Below are positions 47,553-62,100 of a DNA stretch of 64,000 bases, piece by piece. The translations under genes were made by a program, and so were the position numbers. The stretch lies in the NCBI GenBank assembly GCA_023055355.1, contig JALJCS010000004.1:23064244-23128243 (forward strand), written 5' to 3'. The notes beneath the pieces were generated by a model. The model was not told the origin of the DNA and searched no databases. It was given only the letters and a program-made list of their open reading frames with translations. Each line of letters starts with the position of its first letter. Within the stretch, counting starts at the first letter, position 1. Source of the stretch: Agelaius tricolor (Eukaryota > Chordata > Aves > Passeriformes > Icteridae).

Positions 47553-50500
47553 AGTACAAGGGCAACCTAAAAAGAAAAACACAAGGGGGGGATGAGGGGG
47601 AAGGAAAGCAAACAGCATACTTGAATTTCATCTGACCACTTGAAATTCTGATTGCATCTAATGAATCTTTCTTAGGACAATATATTCCCAGCCTGTGAAT
47701 CACATGGTTAATCAGGGCTCTAATCTGCTATCCATCAGCCTATGCCAGCACTGTAAATTCCAATTACATTTATAGGTTATGTGGGTCATGCATTCCCAAA
47801 CAACTATATTCACGGATATCCCATGTAAACTGGCACATTTTCTGAAATGCTGTTGTTAGTGTTACTGAATGTTATAATACTATTCAAAGCTTTATGAAAG
47901 CTCCGATAAACAACTGCTAAATTATTGCCTGTGGATACAGCGTGACGCTCTGAAATAGCATTAATGGCCCAATAAAAGGGTGACTGCTCATGCCAAAATA
48001 TAAAAAAGATAGCTTTTGCTGCCACAGTTTGTCAAATCTGTTAACAAACACCGACACTTCTATTACTCCTTTCCCTGAACACAAAAGATGCTTGGTTTTG
48101 CATAAAAACACACCAGCATGGAACCAGAAAACATGAAGGAAAGGCAGAAAGGAAAGGCTTGTGCTCAAATCGCCTTTTTGTTTATGCAATGCAAGCTTGT
48201 ATTGTTTGCATCCTTTGGGAGACACCTACAAGACACTGTTTTAAAAATTTTGATCTCTTTTCATTGACACTTACATGGCATCATTTTAAAAAGAGAAAGA
48301 TTAAATATTTATTAACTACAATGTTAACTTTTTTCCTTTTTTCTGCATATGAAGAGATTATAATAAATCACTGTGCCAGAATCTGATCCCAGTAAAGTTA
48401 TGAAGACCCAAATCAGTTAACAGTCCCCTCAGCATTGTTGCAGGGATTCAACACAAGAGCAAAAGCTTAAGTTTCTGATTCAGACAGTGAAATCTTTTTA
48501 ACCTGAAAGTTAAATGGTACTTTATTTCCTAAATACACCCAAAAAGCTGACACCTTAAGTTCAGAAGTGCCTATAAAGCATTCTGAAAAATGTTCAAAGA
48601 TAAGTCTGTAGATGAGACCATACCTCAGGCCACTTGAGGTGACCCAGTAAAGCTGGTCCTTGGAGTACAACCATGGCTCCACAGCTATCAGCTGCAGGAA
48701 AAGAGGACCATGTGATGGACCATTAGAATCCTAAATCCCTTTCAGGATGGCAACATAATGGTTTAAGTCAATTTACCCTTGCCACACAAAGCTAAAATAG
48801 GGCATAAGCACTCAGTTAAATATGTTCACATGCCTTAATTAGCATTTTAGCATATGTCCCAATTCTTAGCACCGATGGAGATTAAAAAAGAAGCAAGAGT
48901 CATATAAACTCCAGTTATTAAAGTATTCAGAAATGTTCTAATAGATAGAGAGTTCAGAATAAATTTGTTGCTCAAAAATATCTATTTACACTCCCTTTTT
49001 CCTGGGAAAAAAAAACCATAAATGATTCTGTGGAAAAAAGAAAATTGGGATCTTATTTATAGCACATAAACTTTGGGAAAATATTTCCACTATATTTCAC
49101 AAAGTTCCATGGTTATTACAATTATAAAAAATTGCTGGTAAAGAATTACCACTGGAGCCTCTAGGTTTGTCAGTGGAATGGAAACAAAACTACTATATAT
49201 GTATTGTTGAAATAAACCAGAATAATAAAACATTATTGGGAAATCCATTTCAGCAGCCAGTAGGAAGAAGAATATATGCAATTACGCTTTCAGAAAAATA
49301 ATCTGCAACAACTGTTATTTCAGGTTTAATTTGTTCTACACAATGCAGCCTTTGCCAAAAAGATCAATCTAGTTTATTAAGTGCTTACCAAGAACACATG
49401 CACACACCCTAAACAAGCATTTCACAAATTAGTGAGAACAAAAAAACATTATTACACTGTATGAAACATACCATGATTCTGAATAAAGCAAGCAAAAAAG
49501 CTAATCTTAGTATTTCACAGAAAATTAACTCTTCATTTATAAAGAAGAATGTGTTTTGTTTTAATCACAGACTTTTGTCTGGAAATGCTTACTCCAGTTC
49601 TACAGAACTGGAGGAAATACTACAAGCCTTGAATATAAAATTTCTTTTCAGCCCTAAAGGAATGGTGTTTAGAAACCAAGACACAAAGAGCCTACCCTTG
49701 TAGTCAAAGCAAGCGGAGGGAAAAGAACTTCTTACTTTATGTCGTAAGAAGGACACTAAATAAAAAAGATCTTCTTCACAAAGCCAAATTGCTGATGTTT
49801 AGGAGAAACAATATTAGCAATGCACATACAAGCAACCACCACCATCAGACTGCCAAATAACTACAAGTACCATTCTCCACCTCACTTTCCTACCAACTTT
49901 TTTACATCTCAGCAAAGCTCATAAAGTGATGCAACTTTCCCTTTGCAACTTAATTCAGTATTTTTTAAGTTAATTTATTTGTCTATTTTGCAAAAAATAC
50001 TACAAACAGCAGCATAAGCAATAAACTGGAGTGGAAGACGTCTCAAAATCAATTTTCTAATGTACATACTGCTCTGTGGGCTGCTGAAGTGAATTGATAA
50101 GACACAGCTTTTATTTAATGTCTTGAGAATCACATGGAGCTGAACTGAGCACGAAAGGATACATCCTGAATCATTCATGATTAAGACAATGAAAAGCAAG
50201 TCAACTAGGGTGACATATAAACATGCATCAGGCCTGTCACCTGATGAAGTTGATGGTATTTTGTTAAAATCAACTTACATCAGCAAGCAGGGAAACAGAA
50301 ATGCACAGCCTGGACAATACCAAAGTTCTTCAGTTTCTCAGGCAGCCATGAAGCTGCATCCTGTCCTGCCCTGATATATGTACCTGCAGAGCATCCAATA
50401 AAAGGCTGCAAGTGGAACTTGAAATGTCAAAGACTGGCTTCAATTTCCCTTCCTCAAAGGCAGCAGGAAACACTTGCTGAAAAATCAGACAGAAATGAGT

Positions 50501-53151
50501 AAAAGGACACTGCCGCAGGAAATGCTGTTTCCGTCAGTAGAGCTCTGAAGTCCTCTTTAAGGTACTATGCCTTCACCTACAAGAAATCCTCAGCATTTCA
50601 CAGCAATACTTTTTTCTGTGAAATATGTCTTCATTACATAAGGATGAGAACTTTCCACCACTCTCTACCAATTTTTAAACTGTGACTTCACAGTTAAATA
50701 AAATACAAAAAAATAAAGTTTTAAACTTACAGACCTATGGCACCACACTAAGGCAGCTTCAGCTCGAAGTTCAGTATTTTGCATCTGTTCCCTAGCTGCA
50801 AATAGTTCAGAATTTCCTATTTTAATCTTTCCCATAACTGCTGAAAGACAATAGCACATGCACAATCTTTTATTACTCAATTTCTGCCCTCACACTCTCT
50901 GCCAAAGAGTCTGACCACAGTTCGGCACCTGCTGGAAATGGCACAAGCCAGTCTGAGCCTGTTCTTGCAGCTATATGCATATATTGGTTTTAGAATCTAG
51001 TTTTAATTTAGTTAGGGGAAGAAAAGTCTCCTATGTATTTATTTACATCACAAGATTTTTTACACTTTGTTTCACACAGGTGACAGGAAAACTAGTCAGA
51101 AAGGAATACTGAGATCAGTAGTTTTAATGCTAAATCATGAAAAATTAAAAAAGACAAGAAAAAATTGAGAGAGCAAAAACCCGTTCTCTGTAGGTCTGTG
51201 TTTAACTTGAGGTGGTGGCCTTAACTGCTCTGAAAAAATATTAAGGGGGTAAGATTTCATTGAAAAGATGAAAATATCTAGCATTTTAATCTAAAAGAAA
51301 CCACGCTTTTAATATTTACATATACTGTGCTCACAAAAGAGGGTTCTGATTTTTAAAAAATAATGTTACTATAAACACTGCAATAATTTTCCCCACTACA
51401 AAATGGAACCGTCAATGTCCACTTCTGACCCTTGTCAGAAATTCACTTTTGTCAGCAAATAGATATAGAGGAAGACCCATAAGTAGCTATAGGTACCTGT
51501 TATCTTGCATCCACTCTCTGTATTATGGCTACACTGCTTACTCTGGAGCAGCATGGTTCAAATGTTAATCACTTAGAAACCAACATGCTACCAGAGTTGA
51601 GAACTGCAAAGACTGTGACAGATCTCAAGTTCCACCTAAAAAACTTATACTTTACAGTCCTGATACATGCAGAAAACACTGTAACCAGTGGCAACATACA
51701 ACAGTCTGCAAGGAAAGAAAATTAAGTTTCTCCAGCAAGTATTGTGGTCTTACAGGTTTTAATGAACTACATAAAACCAATCAATAAACTGATAAAAGCG
51801 GCAATCAGAAGTCACCCATAAAAACAAGAAATACAATGTGACTGCTGAACTCAAGTTTATTTTCTTCCAAACTCATCTGGAAGTCAGGAAACAGTCCTTC
51901 TACATCAGGAACAAGACTATTTCTCTTCCACCTTTGGTTTCCTTTGCCTGCCTCAGCCCTGCAGGTTAGGAAAGGTGGAGTCCATAGTTTGTCTGATTCA
52001 TTGATAGTCACACCTTGATTGAGTTTGCTTCCAGAAAAGAAAATACTGAGAATAAACACTAATCTATTTGGTGGATTTGTTTATTCCATTTACAAGAATT
52101 CTGAGTGTTTGGAAACTTTGCTGTGTATTACCTTCAATTATTCATTTCTTCTTCTTACCCAGCAATTTCTCAATACATCACAAACAGCAGTCAATTAGCT
52201 CAAAAATGAAAAGATAGAAGGTTTTTATTTAAAGGAAACAAAATTTTAACTCATAGCCATTACCATGAAAATGAGCAATACTCAGATGCAATTTCTTCAG
52301 ATTAACACAATAGATTTTAGGGGCAAAATATTGCCCCTTTTAAGCCAATACAGAACAGCACAATTTTAATATCTCTTAAAGAGATGAAAAATCAGTGCAG
52401 TGGATTCTGTGGCAACAGTATTTTCAAGTTTTGATTTGGAATCCTTATAAAGACAGAAACTCAAATAAGGTGTTAGTCTCTCACATTTTAAACCAACTGA
52501 AGTATGATACCTGCTAATTCTTTCTCAAGATAAATAAATGATTCATACTCTATCAAATCCCAGTTGCTGGAATAGTGTACATCTGGGAAGCAGAATATAT
52601 CTAAGACACTTATCTCCCTTTCTGATCTAAAGAGTTTTTTGTTTGTAAAATCAACATACTACAAGTGGAAGTTTACTAAAATACTATGAATGTATATGTA
52701 GGACACATTTCCTTTTACTCCAAATTTAAATGGAAGTTTCAGTTTCAGGCATTGGCTCATGATTTCCTCATGCTTGAGATGGCAATGCCACAGAGACCTA
52801 CAGAAGCACCAGCTAAAAACTTCCAGTACCCTGTAGGTCACAGCAGCTTGTCAGTAGAAGCTTACACCATGGATGACACAGCCAGTGAGGATCCCAATTC
52901 CCTTTCTCTGGACCGTGTTGCCCTAAGGGTACAAGGGATGGTGCCATGGAGTTGGGGAGCTGAGCAGAATAGCCAACAAGTAAAGGCTGGACATTCCACA
53001 CTTGACACATTTCAGTATCATCTCACTCTCAGATGATACTGATTGCTACTTGCACTTTAAAAGTAAAAGACTTGCTGAAACCAGCTCAACAGGAGGGGAT
53101 TCCTGATACAGCAGAATACTGCTTTCTGAAGAGGAACAACAAAAAAAAAGA

Positions 53152-53178
53152 CCATAGTTCCAAAAAGGCCATAGTTCC
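53152..53178 (+). repeat. Short direct repeat, 17-bp period
   Basis: CCATAGTTCC occurs at 53152-53161 and 53169-53178, each preceded by an A-rich run. This is likely a local slippage duplication. Confidence 0.7.
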
Positions 53179-56100
53179 ACATATTTTCTTCTATCAAGAA
53201 GAAAATACTGATATGAATTGTCATTGCTCATAATTTCAATCATCATTCCTCATAACTACCTCCCCCGAAAACAACTATTCCAATTTCAGCATTTCTGCAA
53301 TTAGGATTTCTTGCTATTTTTCCTCCTAAGTGAAGGACAATGAAAGAATAAGTCTTTTAAGCCTTTAACATGTGAATACCTAACAAATGGTAGTTTCACT
53401 AGGGAAATACCTCTAAAATAATCAGGTTGTTTACAATTCTCTTTTCAGCCTTCCTAAGAAGACATATTTGCAAAGCAAATGCTAAGACATTTGTAAGACA
53501 TGCATGCTTAATATGTTCACAAAAATTCGCTTGTCCAAGACAGCTGGATACACTTAGTACATCTTGGTGTTCAATTCATTTGAATGGCATTTCCCCAGTA
53601 AAACTCCTACCAGAACAGACAGAATCTGAGTCAAGCAACACCTAATGGCATTTATCTTTAAATTACATCAGCATTATTGAAGTTTTCACACACTCTTCAT
53701 CTAAAATGGATTTCAACATAAAATAACTTTTTGTAGAAAAGCAAAGTTTAAGGCAATACCATAAAAAGCAGAACAGAAGAGAAATAGATCAAGAAGAACT
53801 ATCTGGTTAGGAAATGCATACTTCATTAAACATTTTCCAGTGTGTAACTTCCATAGGATCACCCTTTGTGGAGAGCTACTATGAACTGCAGTAATTCCAG
53901 ACAAATACTCAAGACACATCATATGTTAAATGTGCTTTTCATGATACTACACCTATAAATTCTAACAAGAGCATCTAGAACATGGTAAACACATGAAATA
54001 TAGGGGGCAAATAACTCCCTAAACAGATTAACCATGTGATTAAAGCAGTTCTCCTTAAACATGTTCATATTAATAGAGGCATCAGTCAGAATATTCCTTC
54101 ACAAAGTTGTACCAGTTTCACACCCATGATCCTCTACTATAAATATGTCTGGGCCAAAAACATGGATTACACACTCACCAGTTATGATGCACCTAGGCAG
54201 AGAAGATGCCTTAATCCATAGAAGTAGCCCTTAATCCAGTTCTTTCTTGCACAATCCTTCTATTGGTAACATTTTTGTGGGCATGTGATAAGCTAAGCAA
54301 TGAATTTATCCACACGGAAGCAGAGCCCACTTCCAAATGAAACAATTACATTTTTTCAAATATACACACCATCCCAGGACCAGTCTACCACAGGGTTGAC
54401 CCAAATGCAGGATCACCCCTCACATTACCACTGGCATCTTCAGCCCTCAAAGTGCACAGAAGACTTCAGCCCTCGACACACAAAATCTCCGATGTGAGAC
54501 TTTTTCTGAGCACTCCTTTGAGTCAGAAAACAAAAGCACAGTTAAGCAAAGAAATGCACAGAAATGCAACAGCATTTCTGACAAGCTGCTCATTTTATTA
54601 GAGATACCAGTAATTCTCTGGGCACGATAAGACACCAGTTCACATCCTACACTACGCTGCCACCAAGTCACATTGGTATCAATCATATCCTAATCTTTTC
54701 ACCTCTCAGGTTAGTATCATGACTGCCTTAGCCTGAAGTTTCAACTAGCCTTTAGAGCACCTGTTAGATATCTGGTAAATCAGGTCACCAATATCCAACT
54801 TCACAGTGAATTCAAAACAATAAATGAATATAAACTAGTGCAAATTAGTGGCAGACATACCAAGTCAGTACTGGTCAAATGAAGAAATTAAATACTGTGG
54901 TCGAAAGTGTTAAGAAAAACCCACGCTCACAAAACAATGTATTTTTTTTCAGTCATAGCAGACGGAATGAGAGACAGCAAAACCACATTTGCATGCCCTG
55001 TCTGTTGTGGATTTAATGGATTTCTTGCTTTTTGACATGGAATAATTCTATGGTTTACCAAAATGCAGTCTCTGGGCTTGTTAATTTCACATTTAGCTTG
55101 CTAGGTCTGTAATCTTGCCACTCTTTTAATCAAAAAGGTTTCAGGAGAGCATTTACATGAAAAACACTCATTCAAATCCTAACATTTTACGCACAAAAAT
55201 ACATAGAGGTTGGATATATTCTGATTCATGAAAATCTGTTTTGCACAAACTATGATAATTATTTCTTTTTGTAATAGCAGCTTCCCATGACAATTAGAGA
55301 CTTAGTTGTGCTATTCTGTTTGCATTAGAAATTTGCCAGAAATATACAAGAAAGGAAACTTAAAATTACTGAACTACCTACCGATGGTTTGCAAACCTGC
55401 TTGTGTAAAATCATTATCTGTTTTTCACAAAGGAAGCAGAAAATGCTGGGAGGAGTAGGATGAAAAATAGGTTTGATGACAAGCAGATAGCTCAGACTGT
55501 GCTTCCTTTGTGTGAGCTTCAGTGAAGATGTGAGAATAAGTTGGAAAATAGTATACTTCAATATAAAGTGAAATCCGTTTAAAATTACTGATTTATATAT
55601 TGAAATAAGTCCATTTTCACTACTGTAACACAGCAAGTGTGGGTGAAAGCAAGGGAAAGAGAAGTGAGAAAACATGTATTTTTTATGTCATCAACAAGGG
55701 ATACAATTACTTCTACCATCACAAGTATAACTTCTGCTCCTCAACACAAAACTGAAGTTGCTTTAAACTAGCTACAGAATAACCCAAGGAGCTGGATAAA
55801 TACTCAGCACAGTCAAAACTTGCCAACTCCTCAGTTATTAGGACCTGAGCAAGTCTGTTCAAGCACACCTGCATGTACTTCAGTCATACTCTTAAATACC
55901 ACCCACATGCACCAAACAGCACTTTAACTCTGTACCTGTAAACAAAGTATTCAAAATAGATGCCATTTTTCTGCAGTCTAAAGCAATACAGAATCACTTT
56001 CAATATCCATTGCAGAACCTGTGTTATGGTTGTAAATCTCCAGCTCCACTGACTAACCTAGACTGTACACTGAGAGATTTTATAGTTTTATTAAATTCAT

Positions 56101-57777
56101 AGCTGCTCCGCATCCAAAGTTGACTCCCTTCTGAGGGAGGGTAACCACAACACGTAGAAGCAAACTGATGCTCGAATACAGAAAGTGACCTGCTTTACCA
56201 CCTAAATTCCACTGCTCCACCAAAGTGGAAAAGCAGAGAGTGTTGCAGAGAGAACCAGATATCAAACCTTTCTTTTATATTGTATTGAAGAGAGTCCTTA
56301 GACTAGCACTTCTTTTCAGAAGTTCAACTTGCAATTATGCTCAAATTGCATTTACAGCTTCTCTTGTGTAGGGTATTTATATAGTGAGGAGTGATGATTC
56401 AGTCAAAGCTGTGATCCTCTCTACTGAATATGAAGCTGGTTTTTCCTAATCTTTTGATATCTCTCATTGTCATCATCTTCCTTCCTTCAACCACTGCAAT
56501 AAATAAATCAAGAAGAGCCTTGAGGAATTCATTATGTAGTGGGCAGGTAAAAATACAAAATCATGCTTAAAAAGAGATTGGGAAACTATCTATTTGAGAG
56601 CTACACCAAGATCTTAATTCTGATTCAAAATCTGATGCCTCAGACTAATTCTGCATAGTTCCACATAGAACCAGCCAGCACAGAAAAGTGTATCAAACTC
56701 CCTATTATCCCTAACATTACAATGTAATTGCTTGTACCAGAGAACCAAAATCCCACGGTGCTGCAACCACTCATGCATACCTACACATGCATTGTAAAGG
56801 TTGCACATGCACACAGGTCGCATGAATGCTACCACAAGGTAAGAAATTTTGGTTTTCCCCAAAAAATCCCACCCTGGTAAAAAAAAGCAGTATTACCCCA
56901 TTGTCCAAATGGAGAACAGAGGCTGAGAAGATGGACTACCACAGGCAAATTTCCTCAATACAAACCAAAGCACTGACTGCACTACCACTGAAAGGTACAT
57001 TGCTTGAACCTATTAATTTCAGCTGGAACAGAAGATAGCAGACTTCACATGGGAAACAAAAGGAGGACAAAACTGTTTGGGAAAGAGCACTCTGCCCCAA
57101 GCATACCACTCTACTGGATAAACACAACCACTTCTAAGTGACTCCCATGTAATAGCATCTCACCTCCTGTTTCTTAACACTCTGCTCTCCAAACAATCCC
57201 CTGTGCTAATGGCAATGCTTCAGGAAACAATATTACTTCCACTTCCCAGACAGAGATCTGAAGAAGTGAAAGTCACAGGTGAAGTCTCCAGAAGATATGT
57301 AATGGGATTTTTAAAAATGTCTTAACAGACTAGACATGTAATTCTGCAGAATGTTAGCAAGAGACAGATACTCAAGAGGATTTTCTAGAATACCTAAGCA
57401 CATGGGGGCTTCTACCCTTACTTACAGCTATGTAAATGTAGCTTTGCATCCTAAAAAAACCAGAGCATATTACCAGAAAAATCCCAAACTACAGTCTTCA
57501 GCCCCTAGTCTCCCCACTCAGGAATGACATAGTGATGAAGTCACCACGAGTTTCCATCTTCAGTACTGAAGCTACCCTGCTGAGTCTTTGGCTTAAAAAT
57601 TATCGAGTTCTTTGTCACACAGCTCACAACTCAGCCCTGCAAAAACCTGGTCCCTGCAACTCAGTCCTTCTCCAGCCATGTTCCCCAGACAGCTGAGAAT
57701 CTTTGCTAGCATCTTATTCAGACATTAAATACAGCAGCAACACATTAAAAAAAAGGAGTGGAGATCAGACAGACTTC

Positions 57778-57830
57778 TGTGTAATAGCATAGTGGTTAAA
57801 GAGCTTAGTTGGACCAATTTACACATTACT
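57778..57830 (+). mobile_element. MIR-like SINE head, possible
   Basis: TAATAGCATAGTGGTTAAAG followed by AGCTTAG closely matches the MIR 5' head, including its A box (TAGTGGTTAAGAGC). The B box is not recognisable and downstream resemblance is weak, so this is a short remnant at best. Confidence 0.4.
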
Positions 57831-58182
57831 TATATTCTTTCTTTAGTTCTCTTTCCCTGTCTAATAGGTTTCTGTGAAAAGTGGAAATATGCCCAATTCT
57901 TCCCTTGGAGAAGGATAGTCTCTTTTCCAGTCCCTGCTTAGAACCAAGGTACATGAAAAAACACCACAGGGTAAACCACGTAAATAGGTTTTGGGCAGGG
58001 ACTGTAACCCAGTACAAATCATCCAGTTGACCAGAGTCTTTCCAGGGGGGATAGCACAAACTGCACCTCTCCTCTCTCAGCTTTAGTGGACCATTAAGAA
58101 TCTCACAGAAACCAGAGTGTTTTCTGCTGGGTATATCAGTCATTTTCCTGGGACAGAAGAAACATGGGTCTTGCAAGTAGAC

Positions 58183-58198
58183 AAAAAAAAAAAAAAAA
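58183..58198 (+). repeat. A16 homopolymer
   Basis: Sixteen consecutive A residues. No LINE or SINE body or target duplication was recognised upstream, so it is not assigned as a retroposon tail. Confidence 0.85.
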
Positions 58199-59150
58199 CC
58201 AGCTGAACTGAGATGAATCAAGAGTCCTGCCTTCTGCAGCTTGTTTAAGAAAAATTCATACTATGCTTCTACTTTGATATAAACATTAGGCACCACTCTT
58301 TGAAAAGTGATTCTGGAACTACTAAGCCAAGGCAATGTGTCCCAACAGCACCAACTGTGGTGACTTCAGGCAATGAGAGATTTGAGCCACTCCTGCAATA
58401 TCAACATTCACCTATGAAGTACCCTCCATGTGTGCTAGATTTCTTTGGCACCATGCTGAGTCACTTACACCACACACATCAAGCACTTGTCTGCTCTCGT
58501 CCTGCAGCCCAGTGGTGCAAAAGTGCCCACATCATTGCTCCCATCTTGCCGCAGAGAGCAGTCGAAGTAGTTATCCAAGGTCTCACGGGAATCCTTTGAC
58601 AGCATAGTCTAGAAACTTGCACCAGTTTCCCTCCAAGCCCCAGATCCTGGCAGCTGCATCTCATCCACCTGAGAGCTTTCTGCCTTGCTTTACATTAATA
58701 CAGAGAGGCATTTCCTCTGTCTACAGATTTTCAGGCCCTCCAGGTCTGTCACAGGCTTGAAAAAAACCCTCTTGACCCTTAATGCAGTGCATACTTACAG
58801 CTGCATTTTTCTTTCAAAATGTGTAAACTAAGATTACCCCAGGATTCTTTCACCTACACAAAGAGATGTTAAAAATCAAGGCTTCAGACAAAATATACAC
58901 CTGAGTTCCAAGCACAAAAATAGAGCTAACAGCAACTAAACAAAGGACAAAAGATAATTCCTACATTCATAAGGCCTCTATGCCCATTTGACTGAAAGAA
59001 TATTTGAAAAAAAATGTTGCAAATGCAAAGAAGCTAGAAATTTGTATCTGCAAAGAAAAGTCTCGTGTCTTTCCATGGACGAAGGCTCTTTAGGTGTATA
59101 ATAGCAAGGCTGTTAATATTAGTTTTAGAAGCATCTTGTATACCTGCTCA

Positions 59151-59190
59151 TCCTCAAACAGAAACCTACATCCTCAAACAGAAACCTACA
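59151..59190 (+). repeat. Tandem 20-bp repeat, two exact copies
   Basis: TCCTCAAACAGAAACCTACA occurs twice head to tail. A degenerate third unit (ACCTCAGAAAG...) follows. This is a small minisatellite-like duplication. Confidence 0.85.
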
Positions 59191-62100
59191 ACCTCAGAAA
59201 GAAAAAAGCAACCACATGAATGCTTGGGGGGGCCCTCTTCTTGCACCGTCTTGTGGTGTTGTTCCTCCTTGCATCTCTAAATACGTGATCAAACCTAAGA
59301 ACAAGAACAATTTTCATCCTTGGTAGATGGTGGTTTTAGAAAAAATGTCAGAAAGAAACCATGCCCCAGAAATTTCTAGGATGTCACAGGCACATAGTTG
59401 TAAGACTTTTTCTTACGCTGCCAACAACTGAAACAGGAGGCATTTTTGGTGTCACTAGTCTATAGAGATAAACCAGGGAACTTTGTGGGGGTAAGAAAAC
59501 TAATTGCCTTGTAGATACCAATGGAAAATATTCTATTTATGTTCTTCACATTCAAGACACATTATTAGCTTTGTTTTCCACCTCTAGAAAAGACTTAAAG
59601 CAGGGAGGTGCAAAGGAAGCAGGGTATCACTCTTGAATGAATTAAACCAAGAGCTTATACACAATTTGCTTTTCAAGAATAAATACATAAAAAATAACTC
59701 TGACATAAAAAGTCCCTTGACATTTGGACAAAGTTGCCAAGGATATTTAATACAGCAAATAAGCAGGAAAGCCTCACCAATGCTTGATTTTGCTGTTGTT
59801 TTAGATATTGTTTAAGAAGAGACAGAAAGAAAACATACACCTTTCCAGCAGAAATTAGGAAGTATTGATAAAAACTGTAAATAAGCAACATGTTCAGACT
59901 GCAACAGCCTTCTGCAACCAGGACAGAAAAATCTACTGGTCAAATTGAGTATAAAAATAGACAATCTTTCCTTTGTTATCACACTGAGACAAGCACACAG
60001 GGAGTGTTTTATGCCCAAAGTTTTTCAAACCTTGTGTTATTCAAGACTGTGGATGTGTATTTCAAGAGGCACCTACTTTGTATCTAGTCACATGCTCTAC
60101 AAAATTACAGAAACCCAACATTAGTGGTGTTGTAGCTGACTCTCTTTTACACATCAGCACAGTGCCATCTTTCAAAGACGGCACTAAGAAAGTGGATGGT
60201 TCTCAAACAGAATGAATGGCACTGCAGGGAAGTAGGAGATGTGAGAAGAAAACCAATTAAACAGCTTCCTCCAAACATTCCCTTTTCTTTGCCTTCTCCA
60301 TTAAATGGAAAAGTGTAAGTGTTGTGGCCTGGTTTGGTCTTACGCTCTTTTCTTTCCTTCTCCAAATGTTATCACAAAGACCTGACTCTGCTATTTCCAA
60401 CTTCGACCTCCAAATACAATTAACAGAATAGCAGACAGGAGGACAGCTCAAGTATCTGTGGTGTTATATCTCCTGGTAACCTCTGGAGCATAAGGACAAA
60501 GGAGACTCCAAAACAGCTAAGGTACTACTGGACCTTGTTACACAGTGAACATGGGTTTGCAAGGAGTCCTCCTCCTTCCACAGCAAACATCTTTATTCAA
60601 TATTCAGTGATTCTCTAGAATCTCTCATCTAATAATGGATGTTAAGTAACTAAATCTTAGATCATGCCCCATCACGTACGCATCACTACCATCCAGCAGA
60701 GAGACAGAAATGTCACAAGACTGTTGCAAAGGGCTGCAGAGCTCACAAACTCGCAGTTGGAGAAACCCCAGCCAGTAATTTGTTACATGCCTTGAATTAA
60801 AAATGGCCTCTTCCCTGGATCTGAGGCAAGCAAGCCCCTGGATAAGCTTCAGCAGGTATCTAGAGCACAAACCAGAACAAACAGCAACACTGACTTTTCT
60901 CTGCAGATCCACAGTACTTCATGAAGGACGAGTACTGAACTTTTTCCTTCTGCAGCCACCATAAAAACACAGTGGAGACTCACATCCCTCTGAACCAAAA
61001 CCATGACATAGTTTGGCTCAGCTGCTGGTCTCAAACACCCACATGGAGTCCATGCAGCCACTGGCTTCTTGGCTGTCAAGTGGCAAGATAGTGGCTAATC
61101 CACTTCAAACCCAACACAGGACCTCTCAAGGCAGACAGGTGAAAATACAGCACTAGTTATTTTGTCTCCCTTGCATTTATTAATAGGAAAGTGTAATTGG
61201 AAAACAGCACCGTGTCATCAAAAAGAAGTTGAGAATCATTTCAGATATGAAGCATGGCTGAGAACTTCTTATTCACCCCCGTAAAAGGGTAGAAAAGGAG
61301 AAAAGTGGCTATCCAAGATAAAAACTTTGCTCAAAGATTTCTCTATTTTCCCACTGGTTTTTAAAAGTAACATTTGAATTGCATGATATATAGGAGAAAT
61401 TGTTTTACCAGCACATATAAGTTACTGAGAGAGATTAATCAGATATCCAAATATTTTAATCTAGAACTCCCACTGTCTATCTCATTATAAGGAATGTGCA
61501 AAAATGAAGATCCACCTCTCCTGCCAAGAAGCAAAGAGACTTGAGAAAGCATTTTGATTACACTTTTTCTTTCTCTTCCTTATCCCCCAGCTAAAAGCTC
61601 ACTCAAGCTTGCCTTATGAATAATTTTAAATAATACTGTCAAGATAATATGGCAAATGATAACTTCAGCCATGGAGCAACTGTCAGTAACATCCTGTAAC
61701 CCTAACTTTGCCAGGTCTGAGGTCTATGCACCATCAAGCAAGTGTTCTACCACCCTCTACAAGGATCTCACCACTGTGCCAGTTCAGCAGGTTACCTGCT
61801 CCTCCCTCATCCACAGCTGAGTTTGTTGCTGTAACCCCATGGGCACTCCTGAGTTCTGAGGAAACCAATTGCCTTGAGGACACAAAAGACCCAAGCTATA
61901 CCTTTTTGCTGTTGTTCCTGGTATTAAAATGGTCAATGTTGAATTTCAAAAGCATTTACTGTCACTGCCAATACATACCACAATATTTTATTAAGTATTT
62001 GCAGAGAAGCATGTATTGGCCTTGTTCTGACTTGTTGGTTAAGGGTTCAAAGTCAGAAAAGACAAGGGGCTAAGATCCCCTTTGCTCTCCAAAGCACCCT

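Larger units (their letters stand above)
47250..48010. promoter_or_regulatory. Candidate conserved noncoding element with palindrome
   Basis: Repeat-free block rich in ATTA/TAAT cores (TGTAATGTAATTAG, GCATTAATGG, CAATTACATT). It includes the nested palindrome at 47365-47400. An AAAT microsatellite (47531-47552) interrupts it. The appearance is that of a deeply conserved intronic element; this is inference from base patterns only. Confidence 0.2.
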